Part shown: positions 1-5,985 of the stretch, piece after piece
Position numbering within the stretch: position 1 is the first letter of the stretch
How the letters are laid out: each line of letters starts with the position of its first letter
From: a bacterium
GTDB lineage: Bacteria > Vulcanimicrobiota > Vulcanimicrobiia > Vulcanimicrobiales > SCRA01
DNA length: 8,086 bases
Direction: 5' to 3'
Assembly (NCBI GenBank): GCA_028869325.1
Contig: JAGWST010000457.1
Span: forward strand, 1 to 8,086
Made by a program: the position numbers and the translations under genes
The notes under the pieces: model-generated
The model's database searches: none
What the model saw: only the letters and a program-made list of their open reading frames with translations
Told to the model about the DNA's origin: nothing

Positions 1-618
1 CTCCGTCAGCGCGACGTCCACGTAGTCGCCCAGCCCATCGCGCGCCCGCGCCTGCAGGGCGGCCAGCGTGCCGATCACGGCATAGAGCGCGGCAACCTGA
101 TCGCCGAGGCTGATGCCCATGCGTACGGGCGGCCGGTCCGCAAAGCCGCTGAGAAAGCGCAGACCGCCCATCGACTCGGCGACGTTGCCGTAACCGGGAC
201 GGCTGGCGTAGGGCCCGTCCTGCCCGTAGCCGCTGATGGAGACGTAGATCAGCCCCGGCTGCTCGGCGCGGAGCGCCTCGTAGCCCAGGCCCCACTCGGC
301 GAGACGCCCGGGGCGAAAGTTCTCCAGCAGAACATCGCAGCGGCGGAGGATCGCCTTGAGCGTGGCGATGGCGCGCCCGTCGCGCAGGTCGAATGCCAAC
401 AGCCTCTTGCCGCGGTTGTGCGACTTGAACCACCAGGAGCTGCCGTCGGACGCCTGCGTCCCCCACGTGCGCAACTGATCGCCCTCGAGCGGTTCGATTT
501 TGATGACCTCCGCGCCCAGGTCGGCCAGCAGCCTCCCCGCAAACGGGCCGGAGACGGAGCTGCCGAGCTCGAGGACCCGAATGCCGGCAAGGGGTGGGCC
601 AGGGGATGTTCGTTCCAC
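1..618 (-). CDS. Class III (CaiB/BaiF) CoA-transferase, 3'-truncated by window edge
   Basis: Family III CoA-transferases move CoA between carboxylic acids through an aspartyl-CoA thioester intermediate. The 206 visible codons read as the N-terminal half of the family: an opening PLAGIRVLEL strand, then GPFAGRLLADLGAEVIKIE (about residues 25-43), RGKRLLAFDL (about 71-80), the family hallmark VLLENFRPG (about 100-108) and ISGYGQDGPYASRPGYG. Asp173 in GISLGDQVAALYA sits where the catalytic aspartate of formyl-CoA transferase and CaiB lies. Full-length relatives are about 380-450 residues, so roughly half is missing beyond position 1. I chose the GTG at 618-616 because it lies just before the conserved N-terminus and has an AGG six bases upstream. 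A TTG at 623-621 opens only a shadow frame. The gene begins 7 nt after the decarboxylase stop, so the two are probably cotranscribed. The acyl substrate cannot be inferred. Confidence 0.93.
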   Translation of the reverse strand, partial: MERTSPGPPLAGIRVLELGSSVSGPFAGRLLADLGAEVIKIEPLEGDQLRTWGTQASDGSSWWFKSHNRGKRLLAFDLRDGRAIATLKAILRRCDVLLENFRPGRLAEWGLGYEALRAEQPGLIYVSISGYGQDGPYASRPGYGNVAESMGGLRFLSGFADRPPVRMGISLGDQVAALYAVIGTLAALQARARDGLGDYVDVALTE

Positions 619-625
619 GGCAATC

Positions 626-2086
626 CTATCTCCGCGCGCTCGGCTCGGCCTCAGGGTCACGCGCGAGCCCTCTCAACAACTCCCACGTCTCACGCACGTC
701 GCGCTCCGTCGTACGCGCATTGCCGATCGCTATGCGCAAGGTGAGCGCGTCGCGCAGGCGCGTGGTGGAGATGAAGGCAAAGCCGGAGGCGTTGACGCGC
801 TCGGCGAGCGCCGCGTTGTGCGCATCGAGCGCAGCGGCGTCGCCGCGCAGGTGGGCGGGAGCGTGGCGCAGGCAGACCACGGAGAGCGGGTGCGGCGCGA
901 GGATCTCGAAGTCCGGTTCGGCCTCGATCCAGTGCGCCAGCTGCTGGGCCATGGCGACGTGGCCGCGCAACAGCTCGGCGATGCGGCGGCGGCCGTACGC
1001 ACGCAGCACGAACCACAGCTTGAGGCCGCGGAAGCGGCGGCCGAGCTGCACGCCGTAGTCCATGTAATTCCGCCCGTCAGTCGACGGCGTCTCGAGATAG
1101 ACGGCCGAGAGGCTGAAAGCGCGGCGCAGCAGCTGCTCGTGCGGCGTGTAGAGCACGGAGAGGTCGACGGGGACGAACATCCACTTGTGGGGGTTGACCA
1201 CCAGCGAGTCGGCGTGCTCGACGCCGTCCAACAGCCAGCGCAGCTCCGGCACGATCGCCGCGGGTCCCGCATAGGCGGCGTCGACGTGCAGCCAGATGCC
1301 GCGCTCCTTGCAGACGCGTGCGATCTCGGACACCGGATCGACCGCCGTCGTCGAGGTGGCGCCGACCGTGGCCGCCACGCACATCGGCAGCCGGCCGGCG
1401 GCGCGGTCCTGGTCGATCAGACGCGCCAAGGCGCCGGCGTCCATGCGGAAGGCCGCGTCGGTGGGAACCTTCACGACGTTCTCGCGGCCGATGCCCATCA
1501 GGATCGCGTCCTTCTCGATGTGCGAGTGCGTGTGCTCCGTGCAGTAGACGCGCAGCGCGGGCAGAGGGCGGCCGCTTTGGCCGGCGTTGCGGATGTCGAG
1601 GTCGAGCGACTCACGCGCCGCCGCAAGCGCGTGCAGACCGGAGACGCTGGCCGTATCGTAGACGACGCCGAAGAACTCGCTGGGGATGCCCAGCGCGTCG
1701 CGCAGCCAGCGCAGCGCCACCTCCTCGATCTCGGTGGCCGCCGGCGAGGTGCGCCACACCATGCCGTTCACATTGAGCGCGGCGGAGATCAGCTCGCCCA
1801 GGATGCCCGGCTCCGAGCCGGTGATCGCGAAGTAGGCGAAGAAGCGCGGATGGTTCCAATGGGTGATGCCGGGCATGACGATGCGATCGAGGTCGTCGAG
1901 GAGCGCCTCGAGCGGCTCACCCTCTTCGGGCATCTGGGCGGGCAGCATGGCCGCGATCTCGCCGGGCCGGACGCGCGAGAGCACCGGCATGCCGCTGACC
2001 TCCTCTAAATAGCGGGCGCTCCAGGCGGCGGCGCGCTCCAAGGCGCGGGCGAACTCGGTGCTGGTGGCGACGTCAGGCGACTCCAT
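626..2086 (-). CDS. Group II PLP-dependent decarboxylase, aromatic-L-amino-acid (DDC/TDC) type
   Basis: The predicted 486-residue cytosolic protein matches the usual 470-510 length of aromatic amino-acid decarboxylases, which release CO2 from tryptophan, tyrosine, phenylalanine or DOPA-like substrates to give amines. Visible landmarks are WNHPRFFAYF (77-86), the PLP-stacking His187 in TEHTHSHIEK, the pyridine-nitrogen Asp269 in HVDAAYAG, the Schiff-base Lys301 in NPHKWMF, and LGRRFRGLKLWFVLRAYG (348-365). Tyr330 in SAVYLETPS aligns with the catalytic-loop tyrosine of DDC. This favours true decarboxylation, because aldehyde synthases of this fold carry Phe there. The start is the ATG at 2086-2084, preceded by GAGGT with a 5-nt spacer. 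The frame stays open to 2602 upstream, but that stretch shows no family similarity. The region usually reading GGSEA-like is YDTASVSG (143-150). Substrate is unknown; the CoA-transferase downstream hints at a catabolic or modification pathway. Confidence 0.95.
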   Translation of the reverse strand: MESPDVATSTEFARALERAAAWSARYLEEVSGMPVLSRVRPGEIAAMLPAQMPEEGEPLEALLDDLDRIVMPGITHWNHPRFFAYFAITGSEPGILGELISAALNVNGMVWRTSPAATEIEEVALRWLRDALGIPSEFFGVVYDTASVSGLHALAAARESLDLDIRNAGQSGRPLPALRVYCTEHTHSHIEKDAILMGIGRENVVKVPTDAAFRMDAGALARLIDQDRAAGRLPMCVAATVGATSTTAVDPVSEIARVCKERGIWLHVDAAYAGPAAIVPELRWLLDGVEHADSLVVNPHKWMFVPVDLSVLYTPHEQLLRRAFSLSAVYLETPSTDGRNYMDYGVQLGRRFRGLKLWFVLRAYGRRRIAELLRGHVAMAQQLAHWIEAEPDFEILAPHPLSVVCLRHAPAHLRGDAAALDAHNAALAERVNASGFAFISTTRLRDALTLRIAIGNARTTERDVRETWELLRGLARDPEAEPSARR

Positions 2087-2091
2087 GCGGT

Positions 2092-2096
2092 ACCTC
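2092..2096 (-). promoter_or_regulatory. Shine-Dalgarno of the decarboxylase gene
   Basis: On the minus strand GAGGT lies 5 nt before the ATG at 2086. It fixes the start of the decarboxylase and rules out the much longer open frame that extends into the intergenic region. Confidence 0.7.
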
Positions 2097-2118
2097 GGGG
2101 CGGCAGGCGCGGAATGGC

Positions 2119-2147
2119 GTCCTAGATGATGGAACGCTGTTCCACAA
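2119..2147 (-). promoter_or_regulatory. Possible promoter of the decarboxylase/CoA-transferase operon
   Basis: Reading the minus strand, TTGTGG (2147-2142) is followed after 17 nt by TAGGAC (2124-2119). The -35-like element keeps the TTG core and the -10-like element matches only three consensus positions, so this is a weak sigma-70-type candidate. Spacing is ideal. A transcript starting near 2112 would have a leader of about 25 nt containing the GAGGT ribosome-binding site. A perfect palindrome fills most of the spacer, which fits a repressible promoter. Confidence 0.3.
2130..2144. promoter_or_regulatory. Perfect 6-3-6 palindrome, probable regulator-binding site
   Basis: TGGAAC-GCT-GTTCCA is a perfect inverted repeat with six-base arms and a three-base centre, 43 bp upstream of the decarboxylase ATG and inside the spacer of the candidate minus-strand promoter. 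The position suits a dimeric repressor controlling the decarboxylase operon. The arms resemble the GAAC/GTTC half-sites of Gram-positive-type LexA boxes, but those have a four-base centre, so I do not call it a LexA site. No regulator gene lies in the window. That it is an operator is inferred from symmetry and location only. Confidence 0.4.
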
Positions 2148-2226
2148 GCCTTGAGCAGGGGTTCTCTAGCGATGATCAAGGGCTCCTCCGAGGGCGCGCA
2201 GACCGTGGCGCGGGCCGCCGCGCGTC

Positions 2227-2232
2227 TACAAT
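2227..2232 (+). promoter_or_regulatory. Possible -10 box for purF
   Basis: TACAAT matches the TATAAT consensus at five of six positions and stands out in very GC-rich surroundings. No good -35 element is found 16-18 nt upstream (the sequence there is around CCGTGGCG), so support is partial. If used, transcription would start near 2239 and give purF an unusually long leader of about 255 nt carrying the inverted repeats listed below. Confidence 0.28.
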
Positions 2233-2289
2233 GCCGATCACGACGTCTCGAGCATCGTGCGCCGATCGATGGAGCGATTGGCGCGAGGG

Positions 2290-2334
2290 CGATGCGCGCT
2301 ACTGCAGCGCATGCCGCTGGACCGCGGCGCATCG
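2290..2334 (+). repeat. Nested inverted repeat in the purF upstream region
   Basis: CGATGCGC (2290-2297) is the exact reverse complement of GCGCATCG (2327-2334). Between them CAGCG (2305-2309) and CGCTG (2315-2319) form a second perfect stem closing a five-base loop. The result would be a two-tier hairpin with an internal loop if transcribed. No T-run follows, so it is not a classic terminator. GC-rich DNA yields short stems by chance, but the 8-bp outer stem enclosing a perfect inner hairpin is more ordered than the rest of the region. Confidence 0.4.
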
Positions 2335-2421
2335 GGAAGGATACTCTCGCTGCCGGACGCGGAGGTGCGGCGCCTGGGCGGCGGCGCTTGGGTACCGTCC
2401 TGCCGAGCGAACGGCGTGAAA

Positions 2422-2444
2422 AGGGCCTTCCTGGCCAAGGCTTT
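2422..2444 (+). repeat. Hairpin in purF leader
   Basis: AGGGCCTT (2422-2429) can pair with AAGGCTTT (2437-2444), giving six Watson-Crick pairs and two G-U pairs around a seven-base loop. It sits about 50 nt before the purF start codon. It lacks a following T-tract, so a terminator role is not supported. A leader-RNA structure or chance are both possible. Confidence 0.3.
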
Positions 2445-2450
2445 GCGCAA
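2443..2450. promoter_or_regulatory. TTGCGCAA palindrome upstream of purF
   Basis: TTGCGCAA is a perfect 8-bp palindrome overlapping the 3' arm of the hairpin at 2422-2444 and lying 45 bp before the purF ATG. LacI-family regulators, including PurR of gamma-proteobacteria, recognise symmetric sites of this general kind, but the flanks do not extend into a PurR consensus. Treat as a weak operator candidate. Confidence 0.22.
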
Positions 2451-2485
2451 CCGGGGAAGAGTCCCAGGCGGTCTCTGCGAATAGC

Positions 2486-2492
2486 AGGGGAG
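2486..2492 (+). promoter_or_regulatory. Shine-Dalgarno of purF
   Basis: AGGGGAG ends three bases before the ATG at 2496, and its GGGG core is five bases away. It selects this ATG over the longer open frame that reaches back to about 2151. Confidence 0.7.
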
Positions 2493-2495
2493 ACC

Positions 2496-3962
2496 ATGGC
2501 GCGAGCGTTCGATGAAGAGGCCCCATACCCGGGCGGAGAGGCCCTCAACGAGAAGTGCGGGGTGCTGGGCGTGCGTGCACGCGGCGCCGACGTTGCGCGC
2601 ATCGCATACTTCGGTCTCTACGCATTGCAGCATCGCGGCCAGGAGTCGGCGGGCCTGGCGGTCGGCGACGGTCATACCATCGTCTGCCATCGTGAGATGG
2701 GCCTGATCGGGGCGATCTTCGACGAGGAGATCCTCTCCAAACTCACCGGCTACGTGGCGTGCGGCCATACGCGCTACTCCACCACAGGCAGCTCGCTCGT
2801 CGTCAACGCCCAGCCGCTGCTGGAAAGCTCGCCGCTGGGCGACTTTGCGCTTGCCCACAACGGCAATTTGACCAATACGGAGCAGCTGCGCGCGTTGCTG
2901 CCTCCGGAGCAGCGTCTGCAGACGGAGTCCGACTCCGACGTCATGGCAAAGCTGCTGGCTCTGGAGCCCGGGCGTGACTTCGTGGAGCGCATCAAGAGCC
3001 TGATGCGGCGCATGGAGGGCTCCTACTCCATCGTGCTCGCCACGACCGATCAGCTGATCGCCTTCCGCGATCCGTGGGGCATTCGCCCGCTCTGCATCGG
3101 CCGCTTCGCCGACGGCTGGATCGTCGCCAGCGAGTCGTGCGCGCTCGCGACGGTGGGCGCCGAGTTCGTGCGGGAGATCGAGCCCGGTGAGATCATCTGC
3201 GTCGACGACGGCGGCCTGCGCAGCGAGCGCTCGGAGATCGTGCGCAAGCCCTCGTTCTGCGTCTTCGAGTACATCTATTTCTCGCGACCCGACTCCGTCA
3301 TGGCGGGCAGCTCCATCTACATCGCGCGTCACGCGATGGGGCGCCGGCTGGCCCAGGAGCACCCGGCGGAGGCCGACGTGGTGATGGCGGTGCCGGATAG
3401 TGCGGTCCCCGGTGGGATCGGCTATTCGGACGAGAGCGGCCTGCCGTACGTTGAGGGGCTCATCAAGAACCGCTACATCGGGCGCACGTTCATCAGCCCC
3501 GACCAGTCTATGCGGGCGCGCGGCGTCAAGCTGAAGTTCAATCCGCTGGTCGAGAACCTGCGCGGCAAGCGCGTCGTCGTCGTCGACGACTCCATCGTGC
3601 GCGGCACCACCACCCGCAACATCGTGCGCATGGTCCGCGAGGCGGGCGCGATCGCGGTGCACGTGCGCATCACCTCGCCGCCGATGATCCATCCATGCTT
3701 CCTCGGCGTCGACACCGCGTCGTACGACGAGCTGATCGCCGCCAACAAGAGCGTCGAAGAGATCCGCGAGCACATCGGCGCCGACTCGCTGGGCTACCTG
3801 AGCCTCAAGGGCCTGCTGGCCGCCACCGGGCGCCCGACCGGTGACTTCTGCACGGGCTGCCTCTCCGGGCGCTACCCCGAGGTGATCTGCGATCACGTCG
3901 AGGGCGACGGCCGAATCGTCAGCAAGCCGGAGCCCGCGCTCTCCGCTTCGCGGCCCCGCTAG
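2496..3962 (+). CDS. purF: Amidophosphoribosyltransferase (glutamine PRPP amidotransferase)
   Basis: PurF catalyses the first committed step of de novo purine synthesis: glutamine plus PRPP gives 5-phosphoribosylamine, glutamate and pyrophosphate. The 488-residue product has an N-terminal Ntn glutaminase domain, with nucleophile Cys21 in LNEKCGVLGV, HRGQESAG (46-53), GHTRYSTTG (90-98) and HNGNLTN (121-127). A C-terminal phosphoribosyltransferase domain follows, with the PRPP loop VVVVDDSIVRGTT (360-372). Residues 1-20 must be removed to expose Cys21, as in the Bacillus enzyme. Cys255, Cys401, Cys452 and Cys455 match the spacing of the four [4Fe-4S] ligands of B. subtilis PurF, so this is the Fe-S, propeptide-processed subclass rather than the E. 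coli type. The start is set by the AGGGGAG upstream. No other pur gene is adjacent; an ABC-F gene follows after 14 nt and may be cotranscribed. Confidence 0.98.
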   Translation: MARAFDEEAPYPGGEALNEKCGVLGVRARGADVARIAYFGLYALQHRGQESAGLAVGDGHTIVCHREMGLIGAIFDEEILSKLTGYVACGHTRYSTTGSSLVVNAQPLLESSPLGDFALAHNGNLTNTEQLRALLPPEQRLQTESDSDVMAKLLALEPGRDFVERIKSLMRRMEGSYSIVLATTDQLIAFRDPWGIRPLCIGRFADGWIVASESCALATVGAEFVREIEPGEIICVDDGGLRSERSEIVRKPSFCVFEYIYFSRPDSVMAGSSIYIARHAMGRRLAQEHPAEADVVMAVPDSAVPGGIGYSDESGLPYVEGLIKNRYIGRTFISPDQSMRARGVKLKFNPLVENLRGKRVVVVDDSIVRGTTTRNIVRMVREAGAIAVHVRITSPPMIHPCFLGVDTASYDELIAANKSVEEIREHIGADSLGYLSLKGLLAATGRPTGDFCTGCLSGRYPEVICDHVEGDGRIVSKPEPALSASRPR

Positions 3963-3976
3963 CGGGTTCACGGCTC

Positions 3977-5908
3977 TTGGAGCTGCTGCGCTTTCGCGAC
4001 CTGGAGCGCTGGTTCGGCGCGCGCTGCGTCTTGCGCGCCGCGAGCGGCGCCGTGCGCGAGGGGCAGCACATCGCGCTGGTCGGGCGCAACGGCGCGGGAA
4101 AATCGACCCTCTTCTCCATGCTGGCGGGCGCCGCCGAGCAGGACGGCGGCGCGGTTAGCCGCGCCCGCGGCGTGGCGGTGGGATGGTTTCGCCAGACCTC
4201 CAGTGAGTCTCTGGACGGAGCCGACCAACGCTCCGGCGCCGCCGGGTCGCGCACCCTGCGGACGTACGTCGCGGAGGCCTTCGCGCACATGGAGGCCGAC
4301 GAACGCGAGCTGGCGCGCCTGGAGCGGGAGATGGGCCGCGTCGCAGGCGATGAGGATGAGCTGGAGCGCGTGATGGCCCAGTACGCACGGCTGCGCGAGC
4401 GCTTCGAGCGCGCCGGCGGCCACGACTACGCCTATTGCATCGACGCGGTGCTGCGCGGCGTCGGCTTCGCGCAGGCCGACGATGAGCGTCGCCTCGAGAC
4501 GTTCTCCGGCGGCGAGAAGACGCGCGCCGCGCTGGCACGCGTGCTGCTGGACGCGCCCGACCTGCTGCTGCTGGACGAGCCGACCAACCACCTGGACATC
4601 GCCGGCGTGGAGTGGATGGAGAGCTTCCTGGCACGCTATAGCGGCGGCGTGGTCGTGGTCTCCCACGACCGTTGGTTCCTCGACCGGGTCGTGAACGCTG
4701 TTTGGCTGTTGGAGAACGGCCAGCTGAGCGCATGGGAGGGTAACTACTCACGCTTTGTGGAGCTCAAGGCGCAGGCAGATGAAGAGCGCGAGCGCCGCAT
4801 CGCGGCGCAGGAGCGAGGGATCGCGCGCGAGCGCAAGGTGATCGCCGAGCTGGCCACGCACGGCTCGCACAACTACGTGCAGCTCAAAGCGCGGGCGCGG
4901 CGCCTGCAACGCCTGGAGCGCCTGGCGCCGCCACAGCGCACGCGCACGCTGCGCGTGAGCTTTCGCCGCGCGCGGCCGCTGCAGGATCCGGCCGTCGAGC
5001 TGCGCGGCGTCTCCAAGTCCTTCGGGGGGCGTAGGCTCTTCGCGCCCCTCACGCTGATCGCGCGCGCCGGCGAGTGCCTCGGTATCATCGGCGCCAACGG
5101 TGCCGGCAAGTCGACGCTGCTGCGGATGTTGACGGGAGAGGTCTCCCCCGACACCGGCGAGGTTGTGTGGAGCGAGGGCGTCCAACGCGGCTGGTACGCG
5201 CAGGAGACGGCGGCGCTCGATCCGGAGGCCAGCGTGCTCGAAGAGTTACTGCGTGGCTGGCTGGGCACGCCGGAGGAGGCGCGCGGCCTGCTGGGGGCGC
5301 TGCTCTTCTCGGGCGACGAGCAGGAGAGGCGTGTCGCGCTGCTCTCGGGCGGCGAGAGGCGGCGGCTCATGCTGGCCAAGATGGTGGCTCGCCCCGCGAA
5401 CGTGCTGCTGCTCGATGAGCCGACCAACGATCTCGACATTCCATCGCGCGAGATCTTGGAGGAGGTGCTGGCCGCCTTCGAGGGGACGGTGGTGCTGGTG
5501 AGTCACGATCGTTTCTTGCTGGAGCGGCTCTGCGATCGCGTGGTGGAGATCGCTGCGGGCGAGGCGCGCGTCTTCGAGGGCGGCTACGCTGAGCTGGCGG
5601 CGGCACGCGTCCCCGCCGCCGCGCAAGAGTCGCCGCGCATCGGCAAGACCGCACGCGAGCGCCGCAAGGCGGAGCAGCGCAGCGCACTGGCCGCTCGCGG
5701 GGAGACTCCAAAGCGCCGGTTCCAGGATGTGGAGCGCGCCATCGAGGGACTGGAGCGCGAGATTGCGCAGGGCGAGGGGCGTCTGGGCGATTCGGCGATC
5801 TACCGAGACGGCGATGCGGTTCGCGCGCTGCAGGAGCGTCTCTCGACCCTGCGGGAGGAGCTCGAGCGGCTGGAGATGCGCTGGGCGGAGCTGGTCGATC
5901 TGATATGA
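3977..5908 (+). CDS. ABC-F family ATPase with C-terminal coiled coil (Uup-like)
   Basis: The 643-residue protein carries two ABC ATPase domains on one chain and no membrane segments, the hallmark of ABC-F proteins that act on ribosomes rather than as transporters. Domain 1 has Walker A GRNGAGKST (36-44), signature FSGGE (176-180) and Walker B plus DEPTNHLD (200-207). Domain 2 has GANGAGKST (372-380), LSGGE (456-460) and DEPTNDLD (480-487). Between them lies a highly charged Arg/Glu-rich helical linker (about 260-340), the usual tRNA-contacting element. After domain 2 comes a charged C-terminal extension (about 555-643), probably coiled coil, as in Uup and some other ABC-F members. The start is a TTG, the first plausible start in frame and just ahead of the conserved LLRFRDLERWFG opening; the Shine-Dalgarno is weak. 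Translation may depend on purF readthrough coupling. Whether it is housekeeping or an antibiotic-protection factor cannot be told from sequence. Confidence 0.95.
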   Translation: MELLRFRDLERWFGARCVLRAASGAVREGQHIALVGRNGAGKSTLFSMLAGAAEQDGGAVSRARGVAVGWFRQTSSESLDGADQRSGAAGSRTLRTYVAEAFAHMEADERELARLEREMGRVAGDEDELERVMAQYARLRERFERAGGHDYAYCIDAVLRGVGFAQADDERRLETFSGGEKTRAALARVLLDAPDLLLLDEPTNHLDIAGVEWMESFLARYSGGVVVVSHDRWFLDRVVNAVWLLENGQLSAWEGNYSRFVELKAQADEERERRIAAQERGIARERKVIAELATHGSHNYVQLKARARRLQRLERLAPPQRTRTLRVSFRRARPLQDPAVELRGVSKSFGGRRLFAPLTLIARAGECLGIIGANGAGKSTLLRMLTGEVSPDTGEVVWSEGVQRGWYAQETAALDPEASVLEELLRGWLGTPEEARGLLGALLFSGDEQERRVALLSGGERRRLMLAKMVARPANVLLLDEPTNDLDIPSREILEEVLAAFEGTVVLVSHDRFLLERLCDRVVEIAAGEARVFEGGYAELAAARVPAAAQESPRIGKTARERRKAEQRSALAARGETPKRRFQDVERAIEGLEREIAQGEGRLGDSAIYRDGDAVRALQERLSTLREELERLEMRWAELVDLI

Positions 5909-5973
5909 CGCCGCTGGCATCGGAGGGCTCGAGTCGATCGATACGGAATCGGCGCACGAACGACACCGAGGGG

Positions 5974-5985
5974 TAGAGTATCGAT
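5974..5985 (+). promoter_or_regulatory. Start-proximal -10-like box and distant SD of the transketolase operon
   Basis: TAGAGT (5974-5979) fits the TANNNT form of a -10 element and ends six bases before the ATG at 5986, the spacing typical of leaderless transcripts in GC-rich bacteria. The only purine-rich candidate, GAGGGG (5968-5973), lies 12 nt from the ATG, farther than usual for a Shine-Dalgarno. No clear -35 element is visible. Either leaderless initiation or a loosely spaced SD could explain the start. Confidence 0.25.

Larger units (their letters stand above)
2087..2495. other. Divergent intergenic region between decarboxylase and purF
   Basis: This 409-nt stretch separates two divergently transcribed genes. 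Frames are open across it on both strands, but the translated products show no recognisable domain and no start with a convincing ribosome-binding site, as expected of GC-rich non-coding DNA. On the decarboxylase side it holds a 15-bp palindrome and a weak minus-strand promoter. On the purF side it holds a TACAAT -10-like box, a nested inverted repeat, a hairpin, a TTGCGCAA palindrome and the purF ribosome-binding site. No tRNA, terminator with a T-run or recognised riboswitch was seen. Confidence 0.75.

Noticed and set aside
500..2008. Long plus-strand open frame (502 codons) opposite the decarboxylase
   Set aside because: It is the antisense of a gene with full family motifs. The translation is Arg/Gly/Asp/Val-rich with no domain, as expected for a mirrored frame in GC-rich DNA.
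2130..2144. LexA (SOS) box
   Set aside because: Gram-positive-type boxes have GAAC and GTTC separated by four bases; here the gap is three, and the neighbouring genes are not SOS functions.
2368..2387. ZTP (pfl) riboswitch suggested by a GCGCCTGGGCGG stretch before purF
   Set aside because: Only the 3' CGCCTGGGC-like piece resembles the motif; I could not find the matching 5' conserved half. Needs a covariance-model search before being claimed.
2151..2495. N-terminal extension of PurF to 2151
   Set aside because: It would place 136 residues before the catalytic cysteine, which must become N-terminal. The ATG at 2496 has a strong SD.
2087..2602. N-terminal extension of the decarboxylase to about 2602
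   Set aside because: The extension would overlap purF in antisense, is Arg/Ala/Pro-rich without similarity to the family, and the ATG at 2086 has a good Shine-Dalgarno and yields a normal family length.
2238..3971. Minus-strand open frame of 577 codons opposite purF
   Set aside because: Covers purF, whose catalytic and Fe-S residues are all intact on the plus strand. The antisense product is low complexity and has no recognisable motif.
5909..5985. Rho-independent terminator between the ABC-F and transketolase genes
   Set aside because: No stable stem followed by a T-run is present in the 77-nt gap; only short palindromes such as TCGATCGA are seen.
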